Assembly: GCA_021234155.1 (NCBI GenBank)
Contig: JAJEKV010000146.1
Location: 1,114,001-1,178,000 of the forward strand
Direction of reading: 5' to 3'
Length of the DNA stretch: 64,000 bases
From: Isoetes taiwanensis
Taxonomy: Eukaryota; Streptophyta; Lycopodiopsida; Isoetales; Isoetaceae
The notes below the pieces were generated by a model. The model saw only the letters and a program-made list of their open reading frames with translations, did not search any database and was not told the DNA's origin. Of the stretch, positions 50,471 through 62,461 are shown piece by piece. The translations under genes were made by a program, and so were the position numbers. Numbering within the stretch: the first letter of the stretch is position 1; each line of letters starts with the position of its first letter.

Positions 50471-51413
50471 TGACGGCGATGTCATGGTTTTTGCCCGAGG
50501 AAGAGAGTGTTTGTTCAAATTGAACTCTTTGGAAGAATATTGCGGTGCAATTGTCATTTATATGTGACTGAATCCTAATGTGAGTAAGAATTTAATTGTT
50601 TATTATGATGTAAAAACAATTGTTCATTAAGATATGATGTTCGTTGCCATAAAAAGACTATTGTCAATGAGTAATGAGGCTTGATAAATACATGATATAT
50701 TAGGGTGTTGCGTGTACATAAGTTTTTATGTATGCTAGTGCAATATTTTTGAGTAATTTATAAAAATAGTTATTATTGAGTTTTTGGGTTGCCTCTAGGG
50801 GGGCAAACCCTCGCTTGGATGGGTTCTTAGCATATTCTAAGGATATGCTGATATATACCTGGGGCGACGAACGGGTGGGGCGACGGAACGGGTGGGGCGA
50901 CGGACTTTTTTTTTTTTTCTTGGGGAGCATAGCGATGACCAGATAAGTGTACCATCCGGAAATTAGATAGAGGTTCATAATGCATTAGTATGCTTTATCT
51001 ATAAAAGATTAGATTAAGAACATGCCGTATTTCTGTGAAAGACGTTAGGAGATATAACAAGAACTGCCAGATTAAAACGGAGCCTAACCATAACAGCGGT
51101 GTGCCAGATCTTAGTAAATGAAGATGGTAAACAGGTAGGATAGCAAGGGTGTGGAAAATGATCAGCGTGAACTACTAGTATAAGTGTAGAATAGAAATAT
51201 GAAGACCCACAGATCAGGATTCCGGCTCCGGCGAGGGCGATTCAGAATTTCAAAAATTCGGAGCCGTTGAAGAAACAACCGTATGTCAGACGTATGAGTA
51301 AGAGATAGTGAAATACCATAAAATAAATAAAACAAAATAAAATGGAATAAAACTTTGCGAACAAATAAAATTTGGAAACTAATTTGGAGAATAATTGGGC
51401 TAAAACAGGTAGG

Positions 51414-51456
<43 letters not shown>

Positions 51457-51804
51457 GAACACCAATGGACGCGAGACACGTGGCGGGGTCGGAAGAATGA
51501 AGAAAACGTATGGACAGTAGTTAAAATATGTAACATATATAAAATATAAATCGCCGGGAATTAGCGCGTATAAGTAAGCGTGACGGATAATAATAGTAAT
51601 CATGACAATTACGGTAGCCATAATAATGAAATGCAAAGGAAATATGAGAAGGTACACATGGCAGAGTACGGGTCAAGGATATGCGGCAGGGATTGCGCAC
51701 GAAAACCCTGACAGATAAGACAAGATCGGGCGTTTAAGGCAAAGGCCGAATTAAAAAGGGGAAAAGTCGACAACTTTCAGTAAAACCCTAAACTACCCTA
51801 ATAT
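50471..51804 (+). other. Non-coding stretch with short repeats and a long poly(A) run
   Basis: At 50869-50910 ggggcgacg(g)aacgggt is repeated about three times. A run of about 39 A lies at 51416-51454. The 14-bp word aaacaggtaggata occurs at 51130 and 51403. Hydrophobic open frames are strand-shadow artefacts of A- or T-rich DNA. Confidence 0.5.
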
Positions 51805-51813
51805 CTATATAAC
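51805..51813 (+). promoter_or_regulatory. TATA-like box (ctatataac)
   Basis: Lies about 175 bp before the ATG of the Cys-rich ORF, with no other open frame between. Spacing would put transcription start near 51840. Confidence 0.35.
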
Positions 51814-51985
51814 AGTGAGCACGAAGGAAAAGTGAGTGTGAAGATCGTCTCCGGATGCCCGATTGCTTCAGCGCCTTGATTGTTCCAGCGCCTTGGTGAT
51901 TGGAATCCGGAGAATCAGGCCCAACAGGGGGAGCGCCACCAAAAATCTCAGCCTTCGGCCCAGATCCCAGCTCTGAAGCAAAAGG

Positions 51986-52315
51986 ATGGACAAGAGTAAG
52001 GACAAGGGTAAGAAAGTTTTGATTGATGTATGCGGGGAGGAAGAGGTCGAAAAGGTCGGCAAGAAGCGCCCAAGCTCTGGCGCTCCAGGCAACCTCACGG
52101 TGCCTTTCAACCCGAATTTAGAAGAGCTCAATCCTTGGTGCATCTGCTTTGACGGCTGTAGGTGCTTAAGCAGAGGTTTACCATCATGCATCAGCTGCGG
52201 CCGCGTTCATTGCTTATACTGTGACCGAATTCATCATGCACAGTCCATGCGAGATAGTGGTTATACTCTAGGAATCTTTGGATGTTCTCGAGTCTTGGGC
52301 GACAAGAACGATTAA
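51986..52315 (+). CDS. Small Cys-rich (zinc-finger-like) ORF, unrecognised
   Basis: 109 codons with an in-frame stop just upstream and a good start context (aggATGG). The N-terminal third is Lys-rich (MDKSKDKGKKVL). Residues about 51-83 hold clustered cysteines: WCICFDGCRC, then SCISCGRVHCLYCDRIHH, which includes a CxxC-x4-CxxC unit like a zinc knuckle. A second frame (52282-52575) continues with further Cys/His residues, ending VFGKETQKLVFPPKK, so a frameshift or intron may split one longer protein. The family was not recognised; it may be ORF1 of another element. Confidence 0.45.
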   Translation: MDKSKDKGKKVLIDVCGEEEVEKVGKKRPSSGAPGNLTVPFNPNLEELNPWCICFDGCRCLSRGLPSCISCGRVHCLYCDRIHHAQSMRDSGYTLGIFGCSRVLGDKND

Positions 52316-52929
52316 TCGTAAGACGCCAAGACATAGATCGAACCATGCAATGCTTCAACAGACATGTGTCCAATTTTGCTATACAAAGGTGCTCTAATTT
52401 CCAACACAATCTGGCGATATGTGATCTTGGGAAAGTCTCAGTATCATACTGCGTGAAAAAACCCGTCGATTTTCATGCGGGCGCACATAGTGAGAAATCT
52501 GGAAAAGGTCCAGAAGATCGGGGAACCGTCTTCGGCAAAGAAACCCAAAAATTAGTCTTTCCTCCTAAGAAATAGGGATACATGTCAGGGTTTTTGGCCC
52601 TAACTTTTCTTTCTATTTTTGTTTTTAATCTATCGTGTCTCGTTATGTCCTATTTCTGTTTAAGATAAACCAAGATCAGATCAGATTATCTAGAGCCAGC
52701 AACGACATTAACAGACTGGAGGCCGCCAAGAATATATATATAATAGATAATTCCGATCAGATGAGGTTCGAAGGCAGTGAAAAGAAGATTGCATGGATGA
52801 AGAAAAGAAGAATTAACTGTAGCTGAAGGCTTGAACATGATATTAATGATATTAATGTAGTGGTGTCAATGTAATGTTTTGATTATGTAATACCTCCATG
52901 GGGAGGAAATGTCTGAAGGAAGGTAGTTT

Positions 52930-53010
52930 TGAAGCAATGTCTACCAAGGGTAAAGCAGCCTCAATAAAATCAATAAAATCAAATGAATCTAAATGAATCT
53001 AAAGTAATAT
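52930..53010 (+). repeat. AATAAA-rich tail repeats
   Basis: tcaataaaa is repeated twice, then (tctaaatgaa)-like units. It contains AATAAA signals and looks like the 3' end of the transcription unit that begins near 51805, possibly a retroposed one. Confidence 0.35.
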
Positions 53011-53483
53011 ATGTTACTGATAAATTAGTTTCAAGGTACAGCTCAAAAAATCGCCTCAACGATGAAATGATCCTGATCCATAGCATACTACAAGAAGACA
53101 AGACACGGATATATGGGAAGTCCTAAACAGGTTACTGGAAGGTTACTAATGGAGTCCACAAATAGTAAGTCCCACCAGCAGATATATACACAAACAGGGA
53201 AGCATTACAGGAGACACCGGGCTTCAGTGGGCAAGAGAACACTGCAGAACACAGAACACAATGGATAACATGCGTAAATAGACAAACTGGATCATATCAT
53301 GGGAGACATCTACCGGGAGTGAGAAGGTGGCGAACGAGCCAAAAGGAATACAAGTGGAGGGGCAACACGTATCGGACAGATAGGCAAGGAACAGGAATAC
53401 CCAGCCACACGGAACCGTACGCATAGGAACACAAACAAAATGAGATCAACGGGGGAACAAACAGAGAACAGAGGAACATCAGA

Positions 53484-53785
53484 GTAAAAGGAGGACGGGG
53501 GCAAGATACGGGACAGAGAGGCTATGCCTCCGCCGTACACCAGGATAGCGAGGGCTAGACCCACCAACTGGTAACCCGGACCACCAAAAACTCACTAGCG
53601 CCTGAGGGGACGGCATATGACTTATTTACAGAGGTATGGAGAATACCTCAGCTACTGTTTTCTGTCAGCACAGAGTAAAAGGTGGACGGGGGCAAGCTAC
53701 GGGACAGCGAGGCCAAGCCTCCGCCGTGCACCAGGATAGCGAGGGCTAGACCCACCAACTGGTACCCCGGACCACTAAAAACTCA
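53484..53785 (+). repeat. Two ~110-bp direct repeats upstream of E11 ORF1
   Basis: Unit 1 (53484-53593) and unit 2 (53667-53783) share taaaaggtggacgggggcaag, cctccgccgt-caccaggatag and gcgagggctagacccacc, then ccggacca-caaaaactca. They are separated by about 75 bp. They lie 360-670 bp before E11 ORF1 and may be promoter-type monomers of its 5' UTR. Confidence 0.6.
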
Positions 53786-54150
53786 TTATAATACCTTGTA
53801 AGTGGTATCTCCTTATGGGCGAGATACCAACGTAATTAATGCAGGCATGCATATACCCAACTAAGCAACCTCGAAAAACCCAAAAGGATCAACCTTGTTG
53901 GGCAACAGACGAAAGAAGGTAAATGATAATAAAAGAGATGGACGAAATTAATTAGGCTTTAAAATTTGAAATTCAAATCAAAACGGTAATTACGGTAATT
54001 ACGAATAAAAAAGGCCGTTTAGAATTAGGGAATATATAGTCATAATGGGGGGACGACGGCTAGCTTACAGATTGAGAGCCGAGCACAAGCGCACTGCCTA
54101 AGAGCCACCACAGAGTCCGGTGGCACAGGATTACCGTGCAAACGAAGACC

Positions 54151-54594
54151 ATGGCCGACAGCACCAATGGTAGCCAACAGAGAAGGTCGGATGTGGAAAG
54201 AGCCCCGGTGAGCCAACAGGACCTACGGGACTTCCTGGCACAGATGGATAAGCGGCTGGAATCAAAGATCCCGAACCTGGATGCACTTAACGCGCTGGCT
54301 GAAACGTGCAACAGCAACAAAACAGCCATCACTAGCATGGACCGGAGAGTAGGAGGGGTGGAGAAGATGAATGAGGAAATGCAGCGGAGGATGGACGAAA
54401 TCGAAGAAGAAAAGGCAAAGATCCTGCAAAGGTTGGTTGAATTAGAGAAATCAAATGTTGAGATGGATGCATGGGAGTCATTTGATAGGATAAAGCCACA
54501 CTTAAGGGAATATGAGGAGCAAAATAAAATTAAGCATGATGTTAGGCTGATTGGTATAGCAGAAAGGCCTAACGAGGATATATATCGAAGTTAA
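54151..54594 (+). CDS. E11 ORF1 coiled-coil protein (C-terminus lost)
   Basis: Start chosen at the ATG in accATGGCC, five codons after an earlier in-frame ATG. A helical, charged N-terminal half with GGVEKMNEEMQRRMDEIEEE and KAKILQRLVELEKSN forms a coiled coil. It ends with KIKHDVRLIGIAERPNEDIY, equivalent to the start of the RNA-binding domain in E10 ORF1 (KNLKITGITE). A TAA follows. The remainder of the domain (MGPRLRNGIKVRESL, 54600-54785) is out of frame, so the protein is truncated here. Confidence 0.6.
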   Translation: MADSTNGSQQRRSDVERAPVSQQDLRDFLAQMDKRLESKIPNLDALNALAETCNSNKTAITSMDRRVGGVEKMNEEMQRRMDEIEEEKAKILQRLVELEKSNVEMDAWESFDRIKPHLREYEEQNKIKHDVRLIGIAERPNEDIYRS

Positions 54595-54794
54595 GCGAAG
54601 TGTTAGAAAGCGGTGTTCAAGGAGCAATGTGGGCCATCATCAAAGCCATACGATGTGCCAATGGAGGGGAGACCGAGACACATAAATTTGACGTTAAGGG
54701 ATTTGGCCACCAAGGAAAAGGATCCTTCTGGATGGGACCCAGATTGAGGAATGGAATCAAGGTACGTGAGTCTTTAACGCGGTGATGCGAGAGC

Positions 54795-55427
54795 GTGGGC
54801 TGCATGTGGGGAGTTGGCCAAAGCCGGGGACCTGAACCAAGCGTGGATACAAGCGGGGTCAAGAATGGCAAGGTCTATATACACAAGAGGGGGGAGAGAA
54901 AGTTTACTCAACCGCGAGAACGACGGCTAGAGGTTGCAGGGGCTGCAGGGGGTGCAGGGGATAGAAAAATCAACGGAGGCAGAGAAGGAAAACATACGCC
55001 CTCTGATGCCTATACAACAGGGGCTGGAGAACAGACTGCAGAAGGAAGCTCCAAGAGCAGGCACGGTAGAAGGGAACCAGAACAGGGTAATAGGAAGAAA
55101 CGAAAACGGGGGAAACGAAGAGCGAGCAACACAAACAAGGTTCGGAGGGCCAACCCCGACAATGAAGACCAGGGGAAGACCAAGGAGGATGGGCATTGGC
55201 ACAGAAAACACAGAGATACAGAAGGAGCAACCTCGGGGGAAAAGACGTTGACATTGTGGTACTGGAACTGCACGGGGTACCCATGGGATGATGGAGAAAG
55301 GTTAGAAGGTGCCCAAGGCTGTGACATAATATGCTTGACAGAGACTTGGGAGCATAACGCCAAAAGGGCCGTGAGGAGGAAGGATACCATTGTTCACGTG
55401 GCCGGAAAGACAGGGAATTTAAAATAG
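54795..55427 (+). pseudogene. E11 basic linker and endonuclease N-terminus
   Basis: A 210-codon frame whose first 140 codons are Arg/Lys/Gly/Glu-rich and may be non-coding purine-rich DNA. The end reads LTLWYWNCTGY and CDIICLTETWEHNAKRAVRR. WNC-G and LTETW are the first two motifs of AP-type LINE endonucleases (metal-binding Asn and catalytic Glu). The next part of the domain is in another frame from 55480. Confidence 0.65.
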
Positions 55428-55479
55428 GGGGGGGAGTGTGTTTGGCTTGTTATATAAAAAAAAAACAAAGTCAGCTTAA

Positions 55480-56081
55480 CAATGCATGTATGTTACATTC
55501 GAGATATCAATAAAAAGAAATATGGTTTTGAGTGTCCAAATGAAAAACAAGCAAGATATGGTTCGATAATTGCATATTACCCGTTTAACGTTGATAAACT
55601 AGAACTGCTAGATCCGGGAGAGAATATAACAAAATGGAAGGAACAAGGACCAATTGATTATAATAGGAGATCTAAATGCTAGAACCGGACAGAACAAGCA
55701 CGAGTACATTACGGATGAGATAGGGGGGCCATACGATTGTATAATGATGAGGGCAATGTGGAGTGGCGAGGGATACGTAAGATAAAGGCAGAGGTCAATG
55801 CTAGAGGTGAATTAATGCTGGAAGTATGCACGGCAACAGGGATGATTATAGCCAATGGTGTGGGAAAATGGAGGGGATCAGGAGGCTTCACGAGCCAAAA
55901 CACACATGGTAAGAGCATAGTGGATTATATAATTGTGAACGAACAAGCAGCAAAAAAGATAGAAGGGCTGATGCTACGGGAATGGCCGACCGGGAGGAGG
56001 GAAAGCCATAGACCAATTAAACTAACAATCGGGCTAGGGGAGAAGCCACAAAAAGACAAAGATTTAAAGAAAGGAAGATAA
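55480..56081 (+). pseudogene. E11 endonuclease C-terminal part
   Basis: Split over two frames: IIAYYPFN and a GDLNARTGQNKHEY-like stretch (catalytic Asp/Asn) near 55560-55710, then 55737-56081 with ARGELMLEVCTATGMIIANG, GKSIVDYIIVNEQAAKK and RESHRPIKLTI (the SD-H region changed to ESH). It matches E3 29400-29790 motif by motif. Confidence 0.7.
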
Positions 56082-56238
56082 TAAAGACGTGGTGAAGATT
56101 CAGGGCCGTGAAAAAACACGTAAACTTTCACCCAAATGATCAAGGAGGAAATGGGAGAATGGAACTGGGAGAGCACAACGCAAAGGGAGAATGGAGACAC
56201 CTCGAATGACATCATGGTAAGGGTAGCAACAGAGGTGT

Positions 56239-57560
56239 TTGGGAAAAAGATCAAAATCAGGAAAAATAGGGCATTTAGAGCTTCAAGATGGTAACGATGG
56301 ACGAAAGTGTAGGGAATACAAGAGGAAAGTAAGAAAACATAGGGGAAAGGAGACATACCGAGAAGAAAGGACAGCATACATAAGATTACTGAAGAAGAAG
56401 AGATACAATAACCTGTTACAGCACCAATGGTATTTGGGGAAAATGTTGAAAAAACAGCCCCGAAGGTTTTGGAGAGGACTCAAAAATAAAGGAGGGGGAA
56501 GTAATGTGAAAGCAAAGAACGAACAGGATGACATTGGAACCGAGGGATGGGAGAGTTACTTGGATAAATTATACAAGACAGGGGCACCTCCAGTATCCAT
56601 ACCACTACAGCATGATCAGGACAAACCATGCTTCAACTTGCTAGATGTAGGGATGGCCCTGAACAGGATGGCCAATCATAAAGCTCCGGATTTATACGGA
56701 CTCACCGCGGAACTGCTGAAGTGTGCCGAATTAGAAATCGGCAAAGTTACGAACATTTTAACGGCATCATACATACAGGACTCCCGACGGATGGACATAC
56801 AATGAGTCATCCCTTTACATAAGGCAGGGGAATAGAAAAGATCCGAGGGAATTACGAACAATAATGGTAAGCTCGATTTTAGCAAAAAATGGTTTGGAAA
56901 GGTATTGGATAATAAACTAAAGAAATGGGCAGAAGAAGGAAATATGAGAGCACAGGGACAAGCAGGGTTCAGACCGGAGCACTCAACCACAGATCATCTA
57001 GTGACCCTACGGATATTAATAGAGCAGAACAAATTGCGGGGAAAGAAAATAATCTGGCCGCTTTGTAGATTTTAAAAGCATTCGACACGGTTCCGAGAGA
57101 GAAGTCGCTAAAGAGATTGATGGACATGCAGCAACCGAGAGATATGGTAGGATCCATAGCAAGACTATACCACAAGGTGTATGCTAAAATGGAACAGGGA
57201 AGGACAGCCGATAATAACTGTGACACCGGTAAAGCGGGGGATGCCCGTTATCCCCAACACCGTTTGGAATATATATAGACGCACTCTGAGGGATACATAG
57301 CGTAACGGAAGGAGACGAGCATGCCCCAACGCTAGGAGACACGAAGGTACCAATAATGCTATACGCGGATGATCTTAGTATGATGGCAACAAAGAACAAA
57401 GGAATGCATAGATCGCTCAAAATTCTAGAACAATTTTGTGAGGAGGATGTGGTCGACGATGAATCTAGCAAAAACTAAGATAGTCATCTTTGGACACAAG
57501 AACAGGCATAAACCTTTTAAATATAAAGGTAACGAGATAGAGGAACCAACGTAGAATCTG
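56239..57560 (+). pseudogene. E11 linker and reverse transcriptase
   Basis: The linker reads KKRYNNLLQHQWYLGKMLKK. RT motifs are NHKAPDLYGLTAELLKCAEL, then shifted frames with GQAGFRPEHSTTDHLVTLRI, a decayed KAFDTVPREKSLKRL, a changed GCPLSP region and the catalytic box IMLYADDLSMMATK near 57355-57390. The thumb LRYLGYDTT is near 57560. At least four frame breaks occur. Confidence 0.75.
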
Positions 57561-58815
57561 AGATATCTAGGGTATGACACGACGGCCGTGGAAATGGACC
57601 AAAGGAGCCAATGCCGATTTCAATCAGCTATAGGAAGCTACTTCAACATGAAAAACTTTTGTAATGAAGTAGAATAACCGATTTGGGATATCAAATGCTA
57701 TCTATTCAAGGCAAGAATAGCCACCACCCGGTTATACCTGAGCGAAGCATGGGGGCCAGCCCTAGAGAGAAACTGGGAAAAGCAGAAGGAATTCTTAGGC
57801 AATGGCACGAGGTGAATTGTGGTGAGGACAAACACACCACTAACAATCATGGTACTCAAACAGGAAGTAAAACCAATGGAAGTGAGAGCATGGGAGAGAA
57901 CTATAAGATACCCGCCGGAGATAACGCGGAGACAGATAAGGAAATCGGCCCAAAGATTGCAATCATAGAATCAACAAAATCACATATCCTCGAAAGCAAA
58001 GGATGGTTTAAGGAGGTGGCAACATGGACCGCACAAATGGGATTGAATCGAAAGTGACCTAATAGAAGAGGGCAAAGTGGAATGAGGAGTGGGCGCACAA
58101 AGAACAAGAGCATGGTCGCACAGCATACGGGACCCAAGACAGATCGCTCATCTGTGTTTTTAATCCGCACCAACAAATAGGACATCGTATACGAGGGGAT
58201 AACTTATCGGGAAAACGAAGGGACACGCTTAGCCGATTTAGGATGGGAAGCCCCGATCCGAGAATAGAAAAAGACAGTGGAGAGGGGTAGACAAAGAAGC
58301 GGGGATATGCGTAATCTGCGACGGGGAGAATAGAGGATGAGAATCATATGATTAGTGACGCACCGACATGCGAGACATCGTGACGATATAGGAATATAAG
58401 GTGGGGAGAACCGGTCCACAAGGCGATGAAGAGGACAGAATCACTAAGGGATCTAGCGACGCGATCCACGTAATGACCACCTGCATTACGAGAAGTACAC
58501 GAGAGAAAGAGGGCTTGTAATATGATTACACGGTGAAAGAGGGCTTGTAATATGATCCGGTAAAACGACTCATATAGCCTCACACAAATTACTCAGCTAA
58601 AAGCTGATTGATAACGACGCATCACTGCACGGCCAAGAAGCCGAGGTAAAAGTGGGGTGCCGGTATTAAAAGGAAAAAAGTCAGCCTTCCGAAAAGGCTA
58701 CATTGTAACAGCGTGCTGTGCTAGTAGCACCCTTTTAGGGAGCTCGCCCATGCTACACAAGTCCAGGGGCCTTATGGCACAAAGGACACAAATGTATTCT
58801 ATTCTATTCTATTCC

Positions 58816-60020
58816 AAAAACTGCTTTAAACCTGCTAGCGTCCTTAAACTGGCAGCCACCCTTGTTAGTGGGCAAAGCTCTTCTTACCGTGTAACCGGTA
58901 GCCGGAACAAAATCTAATGCATTGATCTGCAAGAATTGCATTCCAGGTCCCCATTATAATCCCTCAAAGCTCGAGCCGAGCCCAAGCAACAACCCTATTC
59001 TTTGCTTGTGAAAGCCTTATTTTCTGTAGGATTTTTGATCGGCCTGAGTGTCTGTGCTTAGGCTTTGCCTGTTCGTAGACAGGGAGGTGGCATCATCCTT
59101 GTGTTTATCGAGGCAGAGGCCAATGTCAAATTTTACAAGAAAAAAATTCTAAGGATGTGGGCAAACTTGCTTGACCCAAATTCCTTTTATCATAGTGCCG
59201 ATTTTGGAGGCATGGCACATGACTCTGCAAATTTCGGAAGCATGGCACATGGCCCATGATCTAAAGGTTAATGTCATGGTTGATTGATTGTAAAAACACG
59301 ACTCTAAAGTATGATTTAAGCCACTTCACCCTCGGAACATGGAGGGCAACCCTCCGTGCGCAGCACCTTGTTTTTCTTCGGACCATTTAAAATATTTGGG
59401 TCATTAAAAATAGGAGGAGGATTAAAAAGCTCTCGGTCCCTATTCCAACACTGCCATCTGGCAAAGATTCGTCATACCACTTTACCATCAACATAGCATA
59501 TAACTCTATCCTGAAAGATAGTATTTATAAGGGTTAAATCATCAGTGATTCAAAGCATAGACGATGAACATCAACCATGCAACATAAAGCAGCAGTTAGC
59601 TTTTGCCATTCTTAGGATTCAAGCTAAACAATGCATTCATAGAGCCCGAAGATGTCTAGGCATTCCCAACTAAATCTTTTGGTCAACCTTTTTCATTTTC
59701 TAAGAATTCAGATAAATGCAGCTTACTTTTTGTACAGAAGTTGAAACTGATCCTATTATAATTGTAGATGTAGATAATGATGCTGACAAAAGCCACTTGG
59801 GATTTAGCTCACTACCATATTCTTTTCTGAGTAAGAAATTCTTTGCCTTACATGATGGAGGCATGCTTCTTCTGAAGCTGTGCAATATAGGGCTCTAATC
59901 TATGCTCTCATAATATTTATGGTTTCAGTGATATCCTTGAGCCGGCTTATTTGATCTAGTTGGGAAAAATAATAAATGCATAGACAGGAACAAGAGGGGG
60001 CTGCAGTTTCGTTCGCAATA
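58816..60020 (+). other. Mostly non-coding spacer with one weak exon candidate
   Basis: A frame at about 59738-59880 reads TDPIIIVDVDNDADKSHLGF then SLPYSFLSKKFFALHDGGML after a pyrimidine-rich acceptor-like tttttgtacag. It looks protein-like but was not recognised. At 59200-59255 a 27-bp word with gcatggcacatg occurs twice. Nothing else is supported. Confidence 0.25.
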
Positions 60021-60840
60021 AGAATAGAATAGAATAGAATAGAATAGAATAGAATAGAATAGAATAGAATATATTGGGCTTTTATCGTCCATAGAGACTA
60101 ATCGGCCTATGGGACCCAAAAGAGAGAGTGCAAATGACACATTCTTGCTGTGGTTTTACCCCCAAAAAAAAAAAGGTTTTAGAGGGAAAAACTATGGCAG
60201 TAATAAGGATGATGTCAAACTGTACAAGTATACATATGAAATAAGATAAATTCAAGACATTTGTCAAGTCATGCGAGTGTCCGAGGATAGAGTTCGTCCC
60301 CCAAATCTATGACCTCTTGGAAGTATAATTCTAGCATCCGGACTGAAGCCGCATTCAAGATCCACGTGTCTTGTTGGCGCCCCGACCAACTCAAAGATAT
60401 GTGATTTGGTCATATGTCGGACATCCCCATAGGGTATGGCATTTATCTTCAACGGCCCACATTGACAGCATCTATAGAGCATGTCGTATCGTGGTTCCCA
60501 ATCCATCTCCCTGTCTCAATGCAGAGATGGTATGCCCTGTGCGGGTTGAGGCAATGAGTCAGCGCTTCATAAATAGAGATGGGTACGCAGGTAACGTTGC
60601 CAGCCCTATTCCAATGAGGGATTCAGTGGCGCTGGTAATGTGCTGTCTTGACCTGTTCAAGAGCATCGGCACCCCAGAGCAGCTTGCTAAGGAAGCATGC
60701 CTCAAGGTACTGTCTCAAGCTGTGGCAATCTGCCTATGTTTGCACTTATATGCACCTGTGCTCCTGCACATTCCATCTAGCGAGCCACTGAGCTCACTTT
60801 TCCTTCCAACATGCCTTGATGCATTGTGTCCACATAAGTA
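60021..60840 (-). mobile_element. LINE 3' fragment E9
   Basis: The minus strand matches E4/E5 from the GLRQYLEACF-type segment (near 60700) through cttgaacaggtcaagaca, the ccaatttctcattgg-like region, and the 3' UTR with TTTTTCCCTCTAAAACC and the hairpin at 60095-60108. It ends GGACGATAAAAGC, then (TATTC)n at 60021-60072. It is 5' truncated. The plus-strand frame 60371-60841 is the shadow of this element. Confidence 0.8.
60095..60108 (-). promoter_or_regulatory. 3'-terminal hairpin of E9 (one mismatch)
   Basis: AGGCC-GATT-AGTCT on the minus strand, followed by ctatGGACGATAAAAGC and the (TATTC)n tail. One stem pair is lost. Confidence 0.55.
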
Positions 60841-60845
60841 ATTTG

Positions 60846-62200
60846 TAACAAGGAACCCGGATTTGCGGACCACTCAATAAACCCCCACCCCCCCTCCAAA
60901 AAATTTTTTTTTTTTTGAAATCTTTTGATGGCGTGTTATAGGATTTATGCTATATTTAATGCTTTATATGTTATTAATGTACTTGCCAATATTTTTTTGA
61001 ATTTTCTTGTCAAGCAAAAAAACATCTCCCATAACACACCACATGCACATCACAAACAATAAAAACACATATATGAAATATAACCTCCAAGACGAAGGGG
61101 CTGGTCACGTGCACCATGCGACAAAAAGATTTCTGAAATATAAGTTGGTCATGAGTGCCACTCGAAATAACAATAAAAATAAACAAATAATATAAATAAA
61201 CATACTTTAGATGGGAGGATGAGATCAAGGACATAATGAAATTACTGAAACGAATAAGGAACACTGAGATGAGAAGCTAATGAAGACTTTTGCAATAAAT
61301 AGCGAACCCAATAGCAAAAAAAGCATGCAATACACATGCAATTCAATTTATGCATGCTTGCCTACTGAGAATGTCGATCCGATAATACAAATTGATGTCA
61401 TTCTCGTAATGGATTCACAAGATGCATCAAAACTTGATAAAGATAAGCACTTCAACTTTTGAAAACCAGATGGAACACGAAGAACAAAAAGAATTGCCCA
61501 AAACTGGACAACAACGTCGAGATGGAACAAGTTAAGGGAGAGGGAAAACACTAAGAATGGTCAATCCATACAGGAAGAAGCCCCTTCCCTGCATAGGATC
61601 GAGAAGGAAAATATTAAAACTGTTGAAACAAAGAAGAAATGTTGTTATGAGAAGTTGATGAAGATTCCTGCAATAAATAGTGAACCCAAATGGCCAAAAA
61701 TACATGCATTCTATGCATGCACACTCGTCTTCCTGATGTCTATTTGATGGTCCAGATCGATGTCATTATTTACAAGAACAACAACCAGGCACAAACACTT
61801 CAAAAGCACATATACTCATAATTGTCATGCTCATGCTTGCATTCGCTGCAAATGCGTCTATTGCTAGTCATATGGGACTCATATGCCTGACATTCAAATA
61901 CTTTGGAAGGAGATATATGCTATCATGTAGCTTTAGTGGGTACAAGTGACTTCTGATTTAGTCTATAATGAAGAAACTTTGTTCAAGGTTGTCCTCTAAA
62001 AAATTGTTCGATGAAGTTCACAATGATATGAGACTAATGTAAAAACAAACACGAAAAAGGAATATAGCATTCGCTTCTCAAGAAGTCAAGAAAGGTCTCT
62101 ATCCATGTGACCATTAATGGTCCACATCTCATTGAAATTGAAGAACTTCCTCATGTTAATAAATATGTCATCATGGATGCTGCCAATAATATGGCATGAC
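60846..62200 (+). other. AT-rich non-coding stretch with a dispersed duplicate
   Basis: Two diverged copies of about 130-170 bp: 61267-61470 and 61645-61800. They share gagaagct-atgaaga, gcaataaatag-gaaccc, tgcatgc, gatgtcatt and cacttcaa. No gene recognised. Confidence 0.5.
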
Positions 62201-62203
62201 GTA

Positions 62204-62461
<258 letters not shown>

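Larger units (their letters stand above)
54060..58815 (+). mobile_element. LINE E11, near full length, decayed
   Basis: Plus strand. Order: ORF1 (54151-54594), a basic linker merging into the endonuclease start (54795-55427), endonuclease remainder (55480-56081), RT (56560-57560), tail region with a decayed Cys/His area (57900-58400), and a 3' end with a weak hairpin (near 58765-58780) followed by a (TATTC)n tail at 58794-58815. The family is related to, but clearly different from, E1-E7: purine-rich plus strand and different spacers. Its left boundary is uncertain and may include the 53.5-kb direct repeats. Confidence 0.8.

Noticed and set aside
51130-51454. 14-bp direct repeat aaacaggtaggata next to the 39-A run as an insertion footprint
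   Set aside because: The poly(A) lies after the second repeat, not between the element and the second repeat, so the geometry is wrong.
54927-55390. Hydrophobic minus-strand frames opposite E11 (also 55925-56377, 56676-57226)
   Set aside because: Shadows of purine-rich plus-strand LINE coding sequence.
60371-60841. 156-codon plus-strand protein
   Set aside because: It is the antisense shadow of LINE fragment E9, whose minus-strand match to E4 and E5 explains the region.
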